From: Sedimentisphaerales bacterium
GTDB taxonomy: Bacteria; Planctomycetota; Phycisphaerae; Sedimentisphaerales; SM23-30
Direction of reading: 5' to 3'
NCBI GenBank assembly: GCA_016930295.1
Contig: JAFGHE010000185.1
Coordinates: 1-34,329 of the forward strand
DNA: 34,329 bases
Each line of letters begins with the position of its first letter. The stretch's first letter is position 1. Made by a program: the position numbers and the translations under genes. The notes under the pieces are model-generated. The model was not told where the DNA came from and searched no databases. It saw only the letters and a program-made list of their open reading frames with translations. Positions 16,347 through 24,809 of this stretch are shown here, piece after piece.

Positions 16347-17519
16347 ATGCAAAGGCCAATTCGTGTATTACATCTGATTAATTGTCTTCGACATGGGGGG
16401 CTGGAGACCTGGTTAATGGAGATGGTGCGCGTCCGTAATCGCGATGATATCGAAATTGACGTTTGCACGATCAATCCGCGTCTGGCCGCCGGAGAGTATG
16501 AAGATGAATTCCGGCAGTTGGGTGGGCGAATTTTTCGTTGTCCGCTGCGCAAGAATCTATGGAGTTTCAATCGTGACTTAAGAAACATCCTTAAGGAAGG
16601 GAAATACGATATACTGCATTCGCATCATTATTATGCTTCCGGATATTTTCTTAAAGTCGCTCATACTGTCCGCGGTTTGGCATTAGTGGCTCATCTTCAT
16701 CCCACGGTAGATTTTAATATAGGAATACGGGTGCCTTTTCCCCGCTCTTTTTTCCGATGGTTGATGAAGCGGTGGATTGATTGTTATGCCGATGCCATCC
16801 TGGGAGCTTCGCATGCTACGCTGGAATTAAACTGGGGAGCGAACTGGCATCAAGACAGTAGAAAGTTTTATCAACCGAATGGTATTAATTTAGCGCAATT
16901 CAAACAGCCGATAAACTCAATCCAGGTGCGTCAGGAACTGGATCTTCCTGCAGATGCCAGGATTGTATTGACCGTGGGCCGGCACGTTCCTCACAAACGA
17001 CATATTATAATACCCGAAATAGCCAAAGACATTTGCGGGAAATATGATAACGTCTATTTTGTTATCAATGGTGATGGCCCTTTATACGAGGAGTTGGACC
17101 GAAGAATAAACGAGTTGGGACTTCATGATCGTTTTCGGCTTACCCGGGGATTTCCCAGTTTAGTTCCTTTGTGGAAATCCGGGGATGTTTTTTTATTTCC
17201 CTCGGCTCAGGAAGGGTTTGGCATAGTGGTAATTGAAGCGGCGGCGGCCGGGCTGCCCATTGTGGCGCGCAGAATACCCGGCGTTATGGAGGCGGCCCAG
17301 GCTTCCGATAAGGCGATTTTATTGGATCCCGACAGCCCTGTGGGGCTATGGATTGAGGCGGTGGAAAAGGCGTTATTAATGGGTCGCACCCAGATATCCG
17401 ATTACGATTTGTTTGAAAAGGATTTTAAGTATACTACCCAGGCGTCATGGGATAATCTTGTCCATATTTATAAAACAATCGGCGCGCAAAAACGTAAGGA
17501 AAATCATCGTTCAAGCTAA
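16347..17519 (+). CDS. Family 4 glycosyltransferase (EpsF-like)
   Basis: A retaining GT-B glycosyltransferase of about 390 residues. The N-terminus RVLHLINCLRHGGLETWLME holds the GG-E acceptor-side loop, LTVGRHVPHKRH starts the C-terminal Rossmann half, and EGFGIVVIEAAAAGLPIV carries the E-x7-E donor motif. The ATG at 16347 gives the normal N-terminus (MQRPIRVLHL); a GTG at 16338 would add three residues. Such enzymes add one sugar from a nucleotide donor to the lipid-linked chain on the cytoplasmic side. Donor and linkage are unknown. Confidence 0.9.
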   Translation: MQRPIRVLHLINCLRHGGLETWLMEMVRVRNRDDIEIDVCTINPRLAAGEYEDEFRQLGGRIFRCPLRKNLWSFNRDLRNILKEGKYDILHSHHYYASGYFLKVAHTVRGLALVAHLHPTVDFNIGIRVPFPRSFFRWLMKRWIDCYADAILGASHATLELNWGANWHQDSRKFYQPNGINLAQFKQPINSIQVRQELDLPADARIVLTVGRHVPHKRHIIIPEIAKDICGKYDNVYFVINGDGPLYEELDRRINELGLHDRFRLTRGFPSLVPLWKSGDVFLFPSAQEGFGIVVIEAAAAGLPIVARRIPGVMEAAQASDKAILLDPDSPVGLWIEAVEKALLMGRTQISDYDLFEKDFKYTTQASWDNLVHIYKTIGAQKRKENHRSS

Positions 17520-17581
17520 ATGAATTAATTTTTCTTATGGGCCGGAACTCAATTTATTGGTGTATTATAAGGGATTAGATA

Positions 17582-18475
17582 ATGAGTGATCCATTAGTAA
17601 GTATTACGAGTGCCTTTTATAATGAAGAACATTATTTGCTGGATATGGTCAAATCTGTATTTGCCCAGACATTTACCGACTGGGAATTAATCTTGTTGGA
17701 TGACGGTTCCACGGACAGAAGCCTGGAACTGGCGAAATCCATTAATGATCCACGAGTCCGGGTATATACAAACGGAACCAATATAGGTCGCTCTAAAAGT
17801 CTTAACAAGATTACAACTTTGGCGCGGGGCAAATATATAGCGAGGTTCGATGCCGACGACATGTGTGGAACGACGCGTATTCAGAGAGAAGTGGATTTTT
17901 TAGAATCACATCCTGAGGTGGACGTAGTAAGCTGTGGCGCTATATTGCTGGATAGCGATGATAATCCCATGGGTCACCGGTATGCGGCACCCACGCATGA
18001 GGAAATCTGCCGGAATCCTTCACGATATATCAGGATGAACCATCCGGGAGTACTCGCCAGGAAAACATGGTTCGAAAATAATCCTTATGACGAATCCATT
18101 TCAATATCTGTTGATGCCAATTTATGGTTTCGCACCTATCAACACAGTACCTTTGCCAATATTCCGGATACATTATTTTATTATCGTTTTGATAAATCAT
18201 TTAATCTGGTAAAACAGTTTCATTCTCGCAAAACCAACGCCCGGTATCTGTTTGAGCATCACAAAAAAGATGGCCATTTAGGACGGGCCATAGCTCATTG
18301 GATTTTCCAGTATGGAAAATTTATTACTACGGTTCTTATGTTTGCCACCGGACTCAGGAAGAAGCTTATGGGAATTAGAAATGTCGATAAGATGAGCGAT
18401 GAGGATAAAAACAAATACCTCGCCGAGTTGAAAATGATAAAAAGTCTACCTTTACCCATGACTCCATCCCCATGA
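17582..18475 (+). CDS. Family 2 glycosyltransferase
   Basis: A 297-residue inverting GT-A enzyme. The start LVSITSAFYNEEHYLLDMVK and ILLDDGSTDRSLE are the usual nucleotide-binding segments, ARFDADDMC contains the D-x-D metal site, and NHPGVLARKTWF with YDES..VDANLWFR is the acceptor and catalytic-base region (D-x-x-L/D-x-W pattern). A C-terminal hydrophobic stretch near residues 243-258 (FITTVLMFATGL) may dock on the membrane. It lies between two GT4 genes in the same direction, with 15 nt to the next one. Confidence 0.9.
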   Translation: MSDPLVSITSAFYNEEHYLLDMVKSVFAQTFTDWELILLDDGSTDRSLELAKSINDPRVRVYTNGTNIGRSKSLNKITTLARGKYIARFDADDMCGTTRIQREVDFLESHPEVDVVSCGAILLDSDDNPMGHRYAAPTHEEICRNPSRYIRMNHPGVLARKTWFENNPYDESISISVDANLWFRTYQHSTFANIPDTLFYYRFDKSFNLVKQFHSRKTNARYLFEHHKKDGHLGRAIAHWIFQYGKFITTVLMFATGLRKKLMGIRNVDKMSDEDKNKYLAELKMIKSLPLPMTPSP

Positions 18476-18489
18476 GATAACATCTTCTG

Positions 18490-19620
18490 ATGAGAATACT
18501 TCATATTGTACGTACTCCCAGTTCGGTCAGGGCATTTTTGATACCCTTTATCAAGGCCCAGATGGCAGAAGGTCATAAGGTATCGGTGGCCTGTAATGCC
18601 GATGAGGACTATGGTCAGCTGGAGGAGAACGGTATCAGGGTATGTCCCTATCCTTTCAAAAGGGGAATGCATGTCAGTAATCTATGGCAGGCGATTAAAG
18701 AATTGCGCCGGATGTTCCAAAGAGAGAATATGGATTTGATTATTCCTCATATGCCGCTGGCAGGAGGCGTCTCCAGGATAGCCGCATACCTGATACCTAG
18801 AAAACCGCGCATTTTATATGTTTCCCACGGCTTGCCGTGTGCCCCGGGACAAAATAAGTTCAGATGGTTGTTTTGGTTGATAACAGAATGGATGCTGGGG
18901 CGTTTGACGGATGCCATGTTTGTTATGAATCAATATGATTATAACCTGGCATGTAAAAGCAGAATGATTCGTAATCCGGCCCATATATATCGCATTCCGG
19001 GGGTGGGGGTGGATATTGACAGGTTTAAGCCGGCTCCCGATACGAATGGGGATTCATTTTGGCAGTCGTTTGGCATTACGGATCGCAGAGTGGTTCTTTT
19101 TGTAGGCCGGCTGGTCAGGGAAAAGGGCATTTTTGAATTTCTGGAGGCTGCCCGGAGACTGCGGGAGAGAAATTATGCTTTTGTGGTCATAGGGGTGGGC
19201 CCCAATGAAGGGATGGTGGCTGACTATATCCGCGATCATCATTTGGAGGATACGGTATACACTTTGGGCCGACGTAATGATGTAGTGGAATTTTTTCAGC
19301 GGTGTGATTTATTCACGTTACCCACGTATTACTTTGAGGGAATGCCGGTTGTTGTTCTGGAGGCCATGGCCTGCGGCAAGGCCGTCATTGCCACGCGACA
19401 TCGGGGTTGTGAGGATGAAGTGATCGATGGTATAACAGGTTATCTTATTTCCATAAAGGATCCGGTGCAGTTGGCGGAGAAGATGGACTATTTATTAAAT
19501 AATGATAAGGTCCGGTTAGATATGGGGCGGAACGCCCGGCAGCGCGTGGAACAGTACTTTTCTCTGGATAGGGCCGTGAAGACTTTTTGTGATCTTACTA
19601 ATACCATCATGGATCAATAG
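18490..19620 (+). CDS. Family 4 glycosyltransferase (EpsD/PglA-like)
   Basis: A 376-residue GT-B enzyme. It opens MRILHIVRTPSSVRAFLIPF, reads YPFKRGMHVSNLWQAIKELR as in the EpsD/PglA-like group, has YVSHGLP in the N-terminal half, and VVLFVGRLVREKGIFEFLEA starts the donor domain. FEGMPVVVLEAMACGKAVIA carries the E-x7-E motif. Related enzymes add the second sugar after the initiating phosphoglycosyl transferase, and the PglC-like gene follows directly, which fits that role. No Shine-Dalgarno is visible, but the previous stop is only 14 nt upstream, so translational coupling is likely. Confidence 0.9.
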   Translation: MRILHIVRTPSSVRAFLIPFIKAQMAEGHKVSVACNADEDYGQLEENGIRVCPYPFKRGMHVSNLWQAIKELRRMFQRENMDLIIPHMPLAGGVSRIAAYLIPRKPRILYVSHGLPCAPGQNKFRWLFWLITEWMLGRLTDAMFVMNQYDYNLACKSRMIRNPAHIYRIPGVGVDIDRFKPAPDTNGDSFWQSFGITDRRVVLFVGRLVREKGIFEFLEAARRLRERNYAFVVIGVGPNEGMVADYIRDHHLEDTVYTLGRRNDVVEFFQRCDLFTLPTYYFEGMPVVVLEAMACGKAVIATRHRGCEDEVIDGITGYLISIKDPVQLAEKMDYLLNNDKVRLDMGRNARQRVEQYFSLDRAVKTFCDLTNTIMDQ

Positions 19621-19669
19621 GTCATCGATGGATTTCTCTGCCTAGAGATGTCAGGTATAACATAGTATA

Positions 19670-20302
19670 ATGCAGCTTATTATTAAACGTTTTATTGACA
19701 TTATGGTAGCCCTCGTGGGTATACTATTATGCAGTCCGGTCTATCTGATTATTTCTGTATTGATTAAGTTGACCAGTAAGGGAACGGTTTTTTTCTGTCA
19801 GGACCGGCTGGGCAAGGATGCCCGGGTATTCAGGCTTTATAAGTTTCGTACCATGGTGCCCGGAGCGATTAATATAGGATCCGGTTTGTCCGTGGGGGAG
19901 GGGGACTCGCGTATTACACCGGTGGGCGCATTACTGCGAAAGACCAGTTTGGATGAATTACCCCAGTTGTTCAATGTCTTGAAAGGGGATATTTCATTAG
20001 TCGGTCCCCGGCCCACGGTTCCCCAGCACCTGGAGTATTACGGTCCCTTCGAGCGGCGACGACTGGAGATGCGCCCGGGTATTACCGGATTGGCCATGGT
20101 CAACGGACGGGGAAGTATTCCCTGGTCCAAGCGTATCGAATACGATGTACAATATATCGAAAACTTCAGCCTGTGGCTGGACTTGAAAATTTTATTGCGC
20201 ACCGCCATTGTGGTGTTAAAGCAGGAAGGTGTGTATTATGATTACGATAAATATGGTCCGCCGTTCGATCTGGTCAAGCCAGATAAAAACAAAAATGATT
20301 GA
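19670..20302 (+). CDS. Small initiating phosphoglycosyl transferase (PglC-type)
   Basis: A 210-residue monotopic enzyme of the bacterial sugar transferase family (PF02397). It has the N-terminal re-entrant helix KRFIDIMVALVGILLCSPVY (6-25), the QDRLGK..RVFRLYKFRTM block, the catalytic Asp95-Glu96 in SLDELPQLFNVLKGD, and SLVGPRP. It lacks the extra four-helix N-terminal part of WcaJ or WbaP, so it is a minimal PglC-like form. It transfers a sugar 1-phosphate to undecaprenyl phosphate, the committed first step of repeat-unit assembly. Being last of the glycan genes before the acyl block is common in such clusters. The sugar (for example GlcNAc, diNAcBac or Gal) is not decidable. Confidence 0.93.
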   Translation: MQLIIKRFIDIMVALVGILLCSPVYLIISVLIKLTSKGTVFFCQDRLGKDARVFRLYKFRTMVPGAINIGSGLSVGEGDSRITPVGALLRKTSLDELPQLFNVLKGDISLVGPRPTVPQHLEYYGPFERRRLEMRPGITGLAMVNGRGSIPWSKRIEYDVQYIENFSLWLDLKILLRTAIVVLKQEGVYYDYDKYGPPFDLVKPDKNKND

Positions 20303-20403
20303 AACAAGGTCTCATCATTTATCAAATTCATCGTTAAAGGGCAATCATCCAGTCGACATTTCCGATCAAATGGTGGCTAAGGGTTATTTTGGATAATTTC
20401 GGT

Positions 20404-21510
20404 ATGGAAAAGAAAAAAACAATTATTACGGGAAAAAAAATTCAACTGCGCAGAATGGCTGAGGGTGACCTGGTTGATAAGGTACGGTGGTTCAACAATT
20501 CGCAAGTCAATAAGTCCCTCATATTACATGAACCGATTAATTTGGAAGATACTATTATGTGGTTTAAATCAGCAAAAAACGATCCATCCCGGAGAGATTG
20601 GATTATTGAATCACGATCCGGATTATCTTTAGGTGTCGTTGGTTTGAATAATATTAACATTGTCAATAAATCAGCCTGCTTTTATATTGTAATTGGAGAG
20701 CCGGATTACTGGGGAAAAGGAATTGGAACCGCGGCCGCACGATTATTAATTAAATGGGCATTTGATACCCTTGGGCTTGCTAAAGTCTGGTCTACGGCGA
20801 GGAAAACCAATTTGTCCAGTATTTGTCTTATGAAAAAAGTTGGCTTTTTGGAGGAAGGCCTCCTGCGTCGGGAAGAATGTATCAAGGGAGAATTTTTAGA
20901 TGTGGTTCGAATGGGTTTGCTACAGGAAGAATTTATCTATAAAGATCATCAGGAATATGCCGGGAGCAGTGAAACGTCACTTCTTATGGGTAAAACAGTC
21001 CAATTACGATTGATGCGGGAGAATGATCTGGAGTTAAGAGTAAATTGGTTTAATGATCCTGAGGTGAGTAAGACCCTGATTTTGAGCGAACCAATAACTC
21101 TCGAAAGTACTTCGAAGTGGTATCAGAAGGCAAAAGAGGATGCCACGAGACTGGATTTGATGATTCTTACCCTGGATGAGATTCCCATAGGCGTTACAGG
21201 TTTTAGAAAAATTGATCGGGGGAGTAAAAGTGCCTGTGCCTATATTGTCATAGGTGCCAAGGATTATTGGGGCAAGGGAATCATGTACGAAGCCCTGAAA
21301 ATGTTGATTGAATATGGTTTTAACTCTATGAATTTGCAGAAAATGTGGGGAGATGTGCGTCTGACAAATGTTGCCAGCATTGTAACCCTGAAAAAGCTGG
21401 GCTTCCATATTGAAAGGACTGCCGGAGAGGAAGCGTGTTCTGACGGTGGGCGTATTGAGATTGTCAGGCTTGTACTTCCGCGTGATGAGTTTAAGCCGGG
21501 GCCGGATTAA
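20404..21510 (+). CDS. Duplicated GNAT (RimJ/RimL-type) N-acyltransferase
   Basis: Two complete GNAT domains in one chain of 368 residues. Copy 1 runs from about IQLRRMAEGDLVDKVRWFNN and copy 2 from VQLRLMRENDLELRVNWFND. Each has K.LIL.EPI.LE, a Y-I-V-I-G strand followed by YWGKGI (the acetyl-CoA pyrophosphate loop) and N..SI..(M/L)KK(V/L)GF. The halves are clearly related, so this is an internal gene duplication. Family relatives such as PseH acetylate amino groups of nucleotide sugars. Next to an FkbH/ACP pair it could instead use an acyl-ACP donor, but this is inference. The ATG at 20404 is chosen over a TTG at 20389; GGA lies 10 nt before it. Confidence 0.87.
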   Translation: MEKKKTIITGKKIQLRRMAEGDLVDKVRWFNNSQVNKSLILHEPINLEDTIMWFKSAKNDPSRRDWIIESRSGLSLGVVGLNNINIVNKSACFYIVIGEPDYWGKGIGTAAARLLIKWAFDTLGLAKVWSTARKTNLSSICLMKKVGFLEEGLLRREECIKGEFLDVVRMGLLQEEFIYKDHQEYAGSSETSLLMGKTVQLRLMRENDLELRVNWFNDPEVSKTLILSEPITLESTSKWYQKAKEDATRLDLMILTLDEIPIGVTGFRKIDRGSKSACAYIVIGAKDYWGKGIMYEALKMLIEYGFNSMNLQKMWGDVRLTNVASIVTLKKLGFHIERTAGEEACSDGGRIEIVRLVLPRDEFKPGPD

Positions 21511-21570
21511 GAGGACATCATCGAAATCCTTGGGGCGGCACTCCTGACCCATACCGGTTCCGCGGAGATT

Positions 21571-22713
21571 ATGGAAACTACCCAACATATTATTGCCCGA
21601 TGTAAAAAGCTGATATCTCAGCCCGAATACCGAAACGAATATCTTATCCGGATCAAAGAGAAATATCTGGGTATTATCGGATATTTTTCCAACTATATAC
21701 CTGAAGAGATTATTGCGGCCGCCGGGTTTTACCCTCTGAGAATCATTGGATGTTATGAACCATCAAAACCATCCCCTCATTCCCTGTATATTCCCGTGTG
21801 TTCGTTCGCGCGGGATATGTACTCTGCTGCTTCGTCAGGTGGGCTTTCATATCTTAGTCAGGTAGTTTTTCCTAATTCCTGTGACTCCATGAGGGTATTT
21901 GCCCAGATGTGGGAACATGCCGTTAATTTTCCGCCCGCCTGTGTGCTGTTACATCCGATTAATGATAATAGTAACGCCATACAATATTTTGCTGAGGTGA
22001 TTGAACGTTTTGCCGGGAAATTGCATCAAGACGGCGGAAACCTGATTACCCAGACCCGGCTGAAGGAAACTATAGATACCTACAATCAGACACGCCGTTT
22101 ATTACGACGGCTATACGATATACGCAAAATTAATGATACCTTTCTCGCCGGTTCCGATGCCGTGGCCTTAATGACCGCGGGCCTGATAATGGCCCGGGAT
22201 GAATATAACCAGATATTATCTCAGATTGTTAACCAAGGTCCCAGGGAAATCCATAAAGACCGGAAATTAAAAAGAATTATGATCATGGGTCCCCTCATGG
22301 ACAATTATGGTTTTTTGAGCAAAATCGAGGAGTTTGGAGGCTATATTGTATATGATAATATAACCAACGGTTCCCGATATTGTGATCTGGATGTGGAAAT
22401 CGAGGGGAATCTGTATGAAAATATTGCCAGAAGGTATCTGACTTCAGGTCCCAGTCCAACGCTCAATAGTGATAAAGAAATAAGTGACCAGTCTTTTCAG
22501 GCCTTAATTGACGATCTTGACTTAGACGGGATAATTTTTATTAACCAGAAATTCTGCGAACCCCATGTACATAAGTATTTAGCGGAAGCTGATATTTTAA
22601 AACAGATGAATATAAATGTTCTGATGCTGGAGATCGAACATGGCCGGGTGGAGGTGGATGAACGGGATATGTTGCGCATAGAGTCTTTTCTTGAGATTGC
22701 CGGAAGGAGTTGA
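21571..22713 (+). CDS. 2-hydroxyacyl-CoA dehydratase/benzoyl-CoA reductase family subunit (first)
   Basis: A 380-residue protein of the HgdB/FldB/BcrB family (PF06050). GIIGYFSNYIPEEIIAAAGF near 30-50 is the hallmark N-terminal segment, VCSFARDMY and FPNSCDSMR hold cysteines at the places used to bind the Fe-S cluster, and the end has LDGIIFINQKFCEPHVHKYL and LMLEIEHGR followed by RIESFLEIAG. In known enzymes two such subunits form a dimer with [4Fe-4S] clusters that reduces a thioester by one electron to a ketyl radical and eliminates the 2-hydroxyl. GGAG four nt before the ATG supports the start. The partner begins after one spacer base (22715), so the pair is translationally coupled. Confidence 0.88.
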   Translation: METTQHIIARCKKLISQPEYRNEYLIRIKEKYLGIIGYFSNYIPEEIIAAAGFYPLRIIGCYEPSKPSPHSLYIPVCSFARDMYSAASSGGLSYLSQVVFPNSCDSMRVFAQMWEHAVNFPPACVLLHPINDNSNAIQYFAEVIERFAGKLHQDGGNLITQTRLKETIDTYNQTRRLLRRLYDIRKINDTFLAGSDAVALMTAGLIMARDEYNQILSQIVNQGPREIHKDRKLKRIMIMGPLMDNYGFLSKIEEFGGYIVYDNITNGSRYCDLDVEIEGNLYENIARRYLTSGPSPTLNSDKEISDQSFQALIDDLDLDGIIFINQKFCEPHVHKYLAEADILKQMNINVLMLEIEHGRVEVDERDMLRIESFLEIAGRS

Positions 22714-22714
22714 A

Positions 22715-23881
22715 ATGGCCTCCAGTAAGTCCATACTTGCAAAAATATTTGCTGAGTATTATCTTTCGGGCGCCCAGGCCCGCCAGGAGGGCAGGCCCAT
22801 CGCCTATGTTACAGCCTTTACTCCGGTGGAGATACTCAGGGCCATGGATGTGGTCTGTTTGTTTCCCGAAAGCTACGCGGTTGTATGTTCAGCCTCAAAT
22901 AAGAGTCAGGAAATGATCCAGGCATCTACAATGGCGTCTTTCAGCCAGGATTTATGTTCCTACTCTCTTATTTCATTTGGCGCTGATCATTATCCCCGGC
23001 CACCCTATGGCGGGTTACCCCGGCCGGACATGCTGATTGCGACCAATAATCAGTGTGGCACAACGTTTCTCTGGTTTAAATTACTTTCCCAGAAACAGAA
23101 TATACCTCTGTTTATTATCGATTATCCGGCAGCCAACCCAAACCAGAGTGCGACCCGGCCGTATATAGAAGAGCAATATAAGGAGTTGATTAAATTTGTA
23201 CAAAAACATACTGACCGGAATATAAACACCCAGGAACTGAACGAGCAGATAATTTGCAGCCGAAAGGCATGTGACCTCTGGCTCAGACTTCATGAACTGA
23301 ATAAGGAAGTTCCGCCCCCCCTCACGGCCACGGAAATAGTAGATTCACTGTTTCCCATGCTGGCGGCGAAAGGCACCCCGAGTGCCTGTGATTTTTATGA
23401 AGCACTGATAGAGGAGAAACAAGCCATCCGAAATGAGAATTCAACGGACAGTCTCCGATTACTTTGGCATGGCTACCCCATGTGGTTTCTCAGGAAACGC
23501 TTTCCCGATTGTTTTGACGACGCATTTCAGGTCGTGTTGAATGACTATACGTTGTGGTGGAATCTGGATTATCCGGATGAGCAGGGTGACATGGATGCCC
23601 TGATAAGCGCTTACAGCAAGACCTATTTAAACCGGACCCTCAATCATAAAATTGACTGGGTCGATGCCCTGGCAAGGGATTATTCGGTGGACGGAGTAAT
23701 CTGTCATGCCAATCGAAGTTGCAGACGTGCCCTGGCCGACATTGTTCCTCTTAGAGATAGATTGCATAAAAAAGAAATACCATCGGTAATCATTGAATCC
23801 GACATGGCCCATGCCGGCTGTTATTCCGGGGAACAGGTAAAATTAAGAATTGAGTCATTCAGGGAAAGTCTGAGTATATAG
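22715..23881 (+). CDS. 2-hydroxyacyl-CoA dehydratase/benzoyl-CoA reductase family subunit (second)
   Basis: The partner subunit, 388 residues from the ATG at 22715. A TTG eight codons earlier is not needed, because GGAAGGAG lies five nt before the ATG. AYVTAFTPVEILRAMDVVCLFPES matches the family's N-terminal segment, with further cysteines in CSASNKSQ, DLCSYSLIS and NNQCGTTFLWF, and the C-terminal GVICHANRSCRRAL and IESDMAH..CYSGEQVKLRIESF matches the HgdA/BcrC side (ICH..RSC, the E.D motif and R.E.F). Two different subunits of this family followed by a single activator is the layout of 2-hydroxyacyl dehydratases, not of four-subunit class I benzoyl-CoA reductase. The substrate is unknown. 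Confidence 0.88.
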   Translation: MASSKSILAKIFAEYYLSGAQARQEGRPIAYVTAFTPVEILRAMDVVCLFPESYAVVCSASNKSQEMIQASTMASFSQDLCSYSLISFGADHYPRPPYGGLPRPDMLIATNNQCGTTFLWFKLLSQKQNIPLFIIDYPAANPNQSATRPYIEEQYKELIKFVQKHTDRNINTQELNEQIICSRKACDLWLRLHELNKEVPPPLTATEIVDSLFPMLAAKGTPSACDFYEALIEEKQAIRNENSTDSLRLLWHGYPMWFLRKRFPDCFDDAFQVVLNDYTLWWNLDYPDEQGDMDALISAYSKTYLNRTLNHKIDWVDALARDYSVDGVICHANRSCRRALADIVPLRDRLHKKEIPSVIIESDMAHAGCYSGEQVKLRIESFRESLSI

Positions 23882-23963
23882 GGATTTATAATTTAGGAAA
23901 TCTTTAAGTATTCTGCTATGATACTGTAGGAAATACCTTCAGCACAGGCTGATGGAGGGTAAA

Positions 23964-24764
23964 GTGAAATACGTTCTCGGCATCGATGCAGGTTCGTCAT
24001 ATATAAAATTAGTTCTTATCGACGAACAGCAAAAGACAGTGGCAAGAAATATTATTAAGCGGGGTGCTGATATCGACGCATCCTGCCGGGAAAGTTACAA
24101 TACCCTGCTGAATACGAGCCCGATTGATAAAAATGATATTAACGGAATTATGGCAACCGGCTATGGCAGAAAGCAGGTAACTTTCTGTAACGAGGTCATC
24201 ACTGAAATAACGGCACTTTCAGTAGGCGGCTTTACGGTTGCCCCCGACGTCCGAACCATTATTGACATCGGCGGTCAGGACAGCAAAGTGATCGCCGTGG
24301 ATACCTCAGGAAAAGTGGTTGATTTCGTTATGAATCACAAATGTTCGGCCGGCACCGGCAAATTTCTGGAAGTCACTTCCGCATCCCTGGGGGTGACCAT
24401 AGAAGACCTGGGACGATTATCGCAGGCGGCTGATACGAGACTGCGTTTAAGCTCCACATGTACCGTGTTTGCGGAATCCGAGATCGTATCGTACATTGCC
24501 CGAGGGGTAAAAAAGGAAAATATCATCAAGGCGTTACATGCCGCCATCTCCGGCCAGATAGTGGGATTATTCCATCAGGTGAACTCTGTTGATGACGGGA
24601 AGATTCTGTTGGCCGGCGGAGTGGCCTTGAATGAAGGCTTGGTCCATGAGCTTTCTGGTTGGCTTAACCGGGAAGTTTTAGTGCCGGAGTACCCCCAATA
24701 TACCGGTGCTTACGGAGCGGCGATCTATCTGCAGAGGAAGCGGAAAGATAGAAAGACGGATTAA
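23964..24764 (+). CDS. Activator ATPase of 2-hydroxyacyl-CoA dehydratase (HgdC/BadF family)
   Basis: An ASKHA-fold ATPase of 266 residues. GIDAGSSYIKLV is at 6-17, TGYGRKQV follows, IIDIGGQDSKVI is the central nucleotide loop, NHKCSAGTGKFLE carries Cys127 and STCTVFAESEIVS carries Cys166, the two ligands that let a homodimer share one [4Fe-4S] cluster, and LLAGGVALNEGL closes the site. The 39-residue spacing equals what I recall for A. fermentans HgdC. The GTG at 23964 has GGAGGG with 4-5 nt spacing and gives the usual MKYVLGIDAG start; an ATG at 23952 would add four residues. It injects a high-energy electron into the dehydratase at the cost of two ATP, requires anoxic conditions, and lies 82 nt after its partner gene. 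Confidence 0.93.
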   Translation: MKYVLGIDAGSSYIKLVLIDEQQKTVARNIIKRGADIDASCRESYNTLLNTSPIDKNDINGIMATGYGRKQVTFCNEVITEITALSVGGFTVAPDVRTIIDIGGQDSKVIAVDTSGKVVDFVMNHKCSAGTGKFLEVTSASLGVTIEDLGRLSQAADTRLRLSSTCTVFAESEIVSYIARGVKKENIIKALHAAISGQIVGLFHQVNSVDDGKILLAGGVALNEGLVHELSGWLNREVLVPEYPQYTGAYGAAIYLQRKRKDRKTD

Positions 24765-24809
24765 ATTTCGCACGGATACAACGGGTAGATACCAAGGCGT
24801 TCTGTTGAG

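Noticed and set aside
21571-24764. Class I benzoyl-CoA reductase
   Set aside because: That enzyme needs four subunits, including two activator-like ATPases; here there are two catalytic-type subunits and one ATPase, and no aromatic degradation genes.
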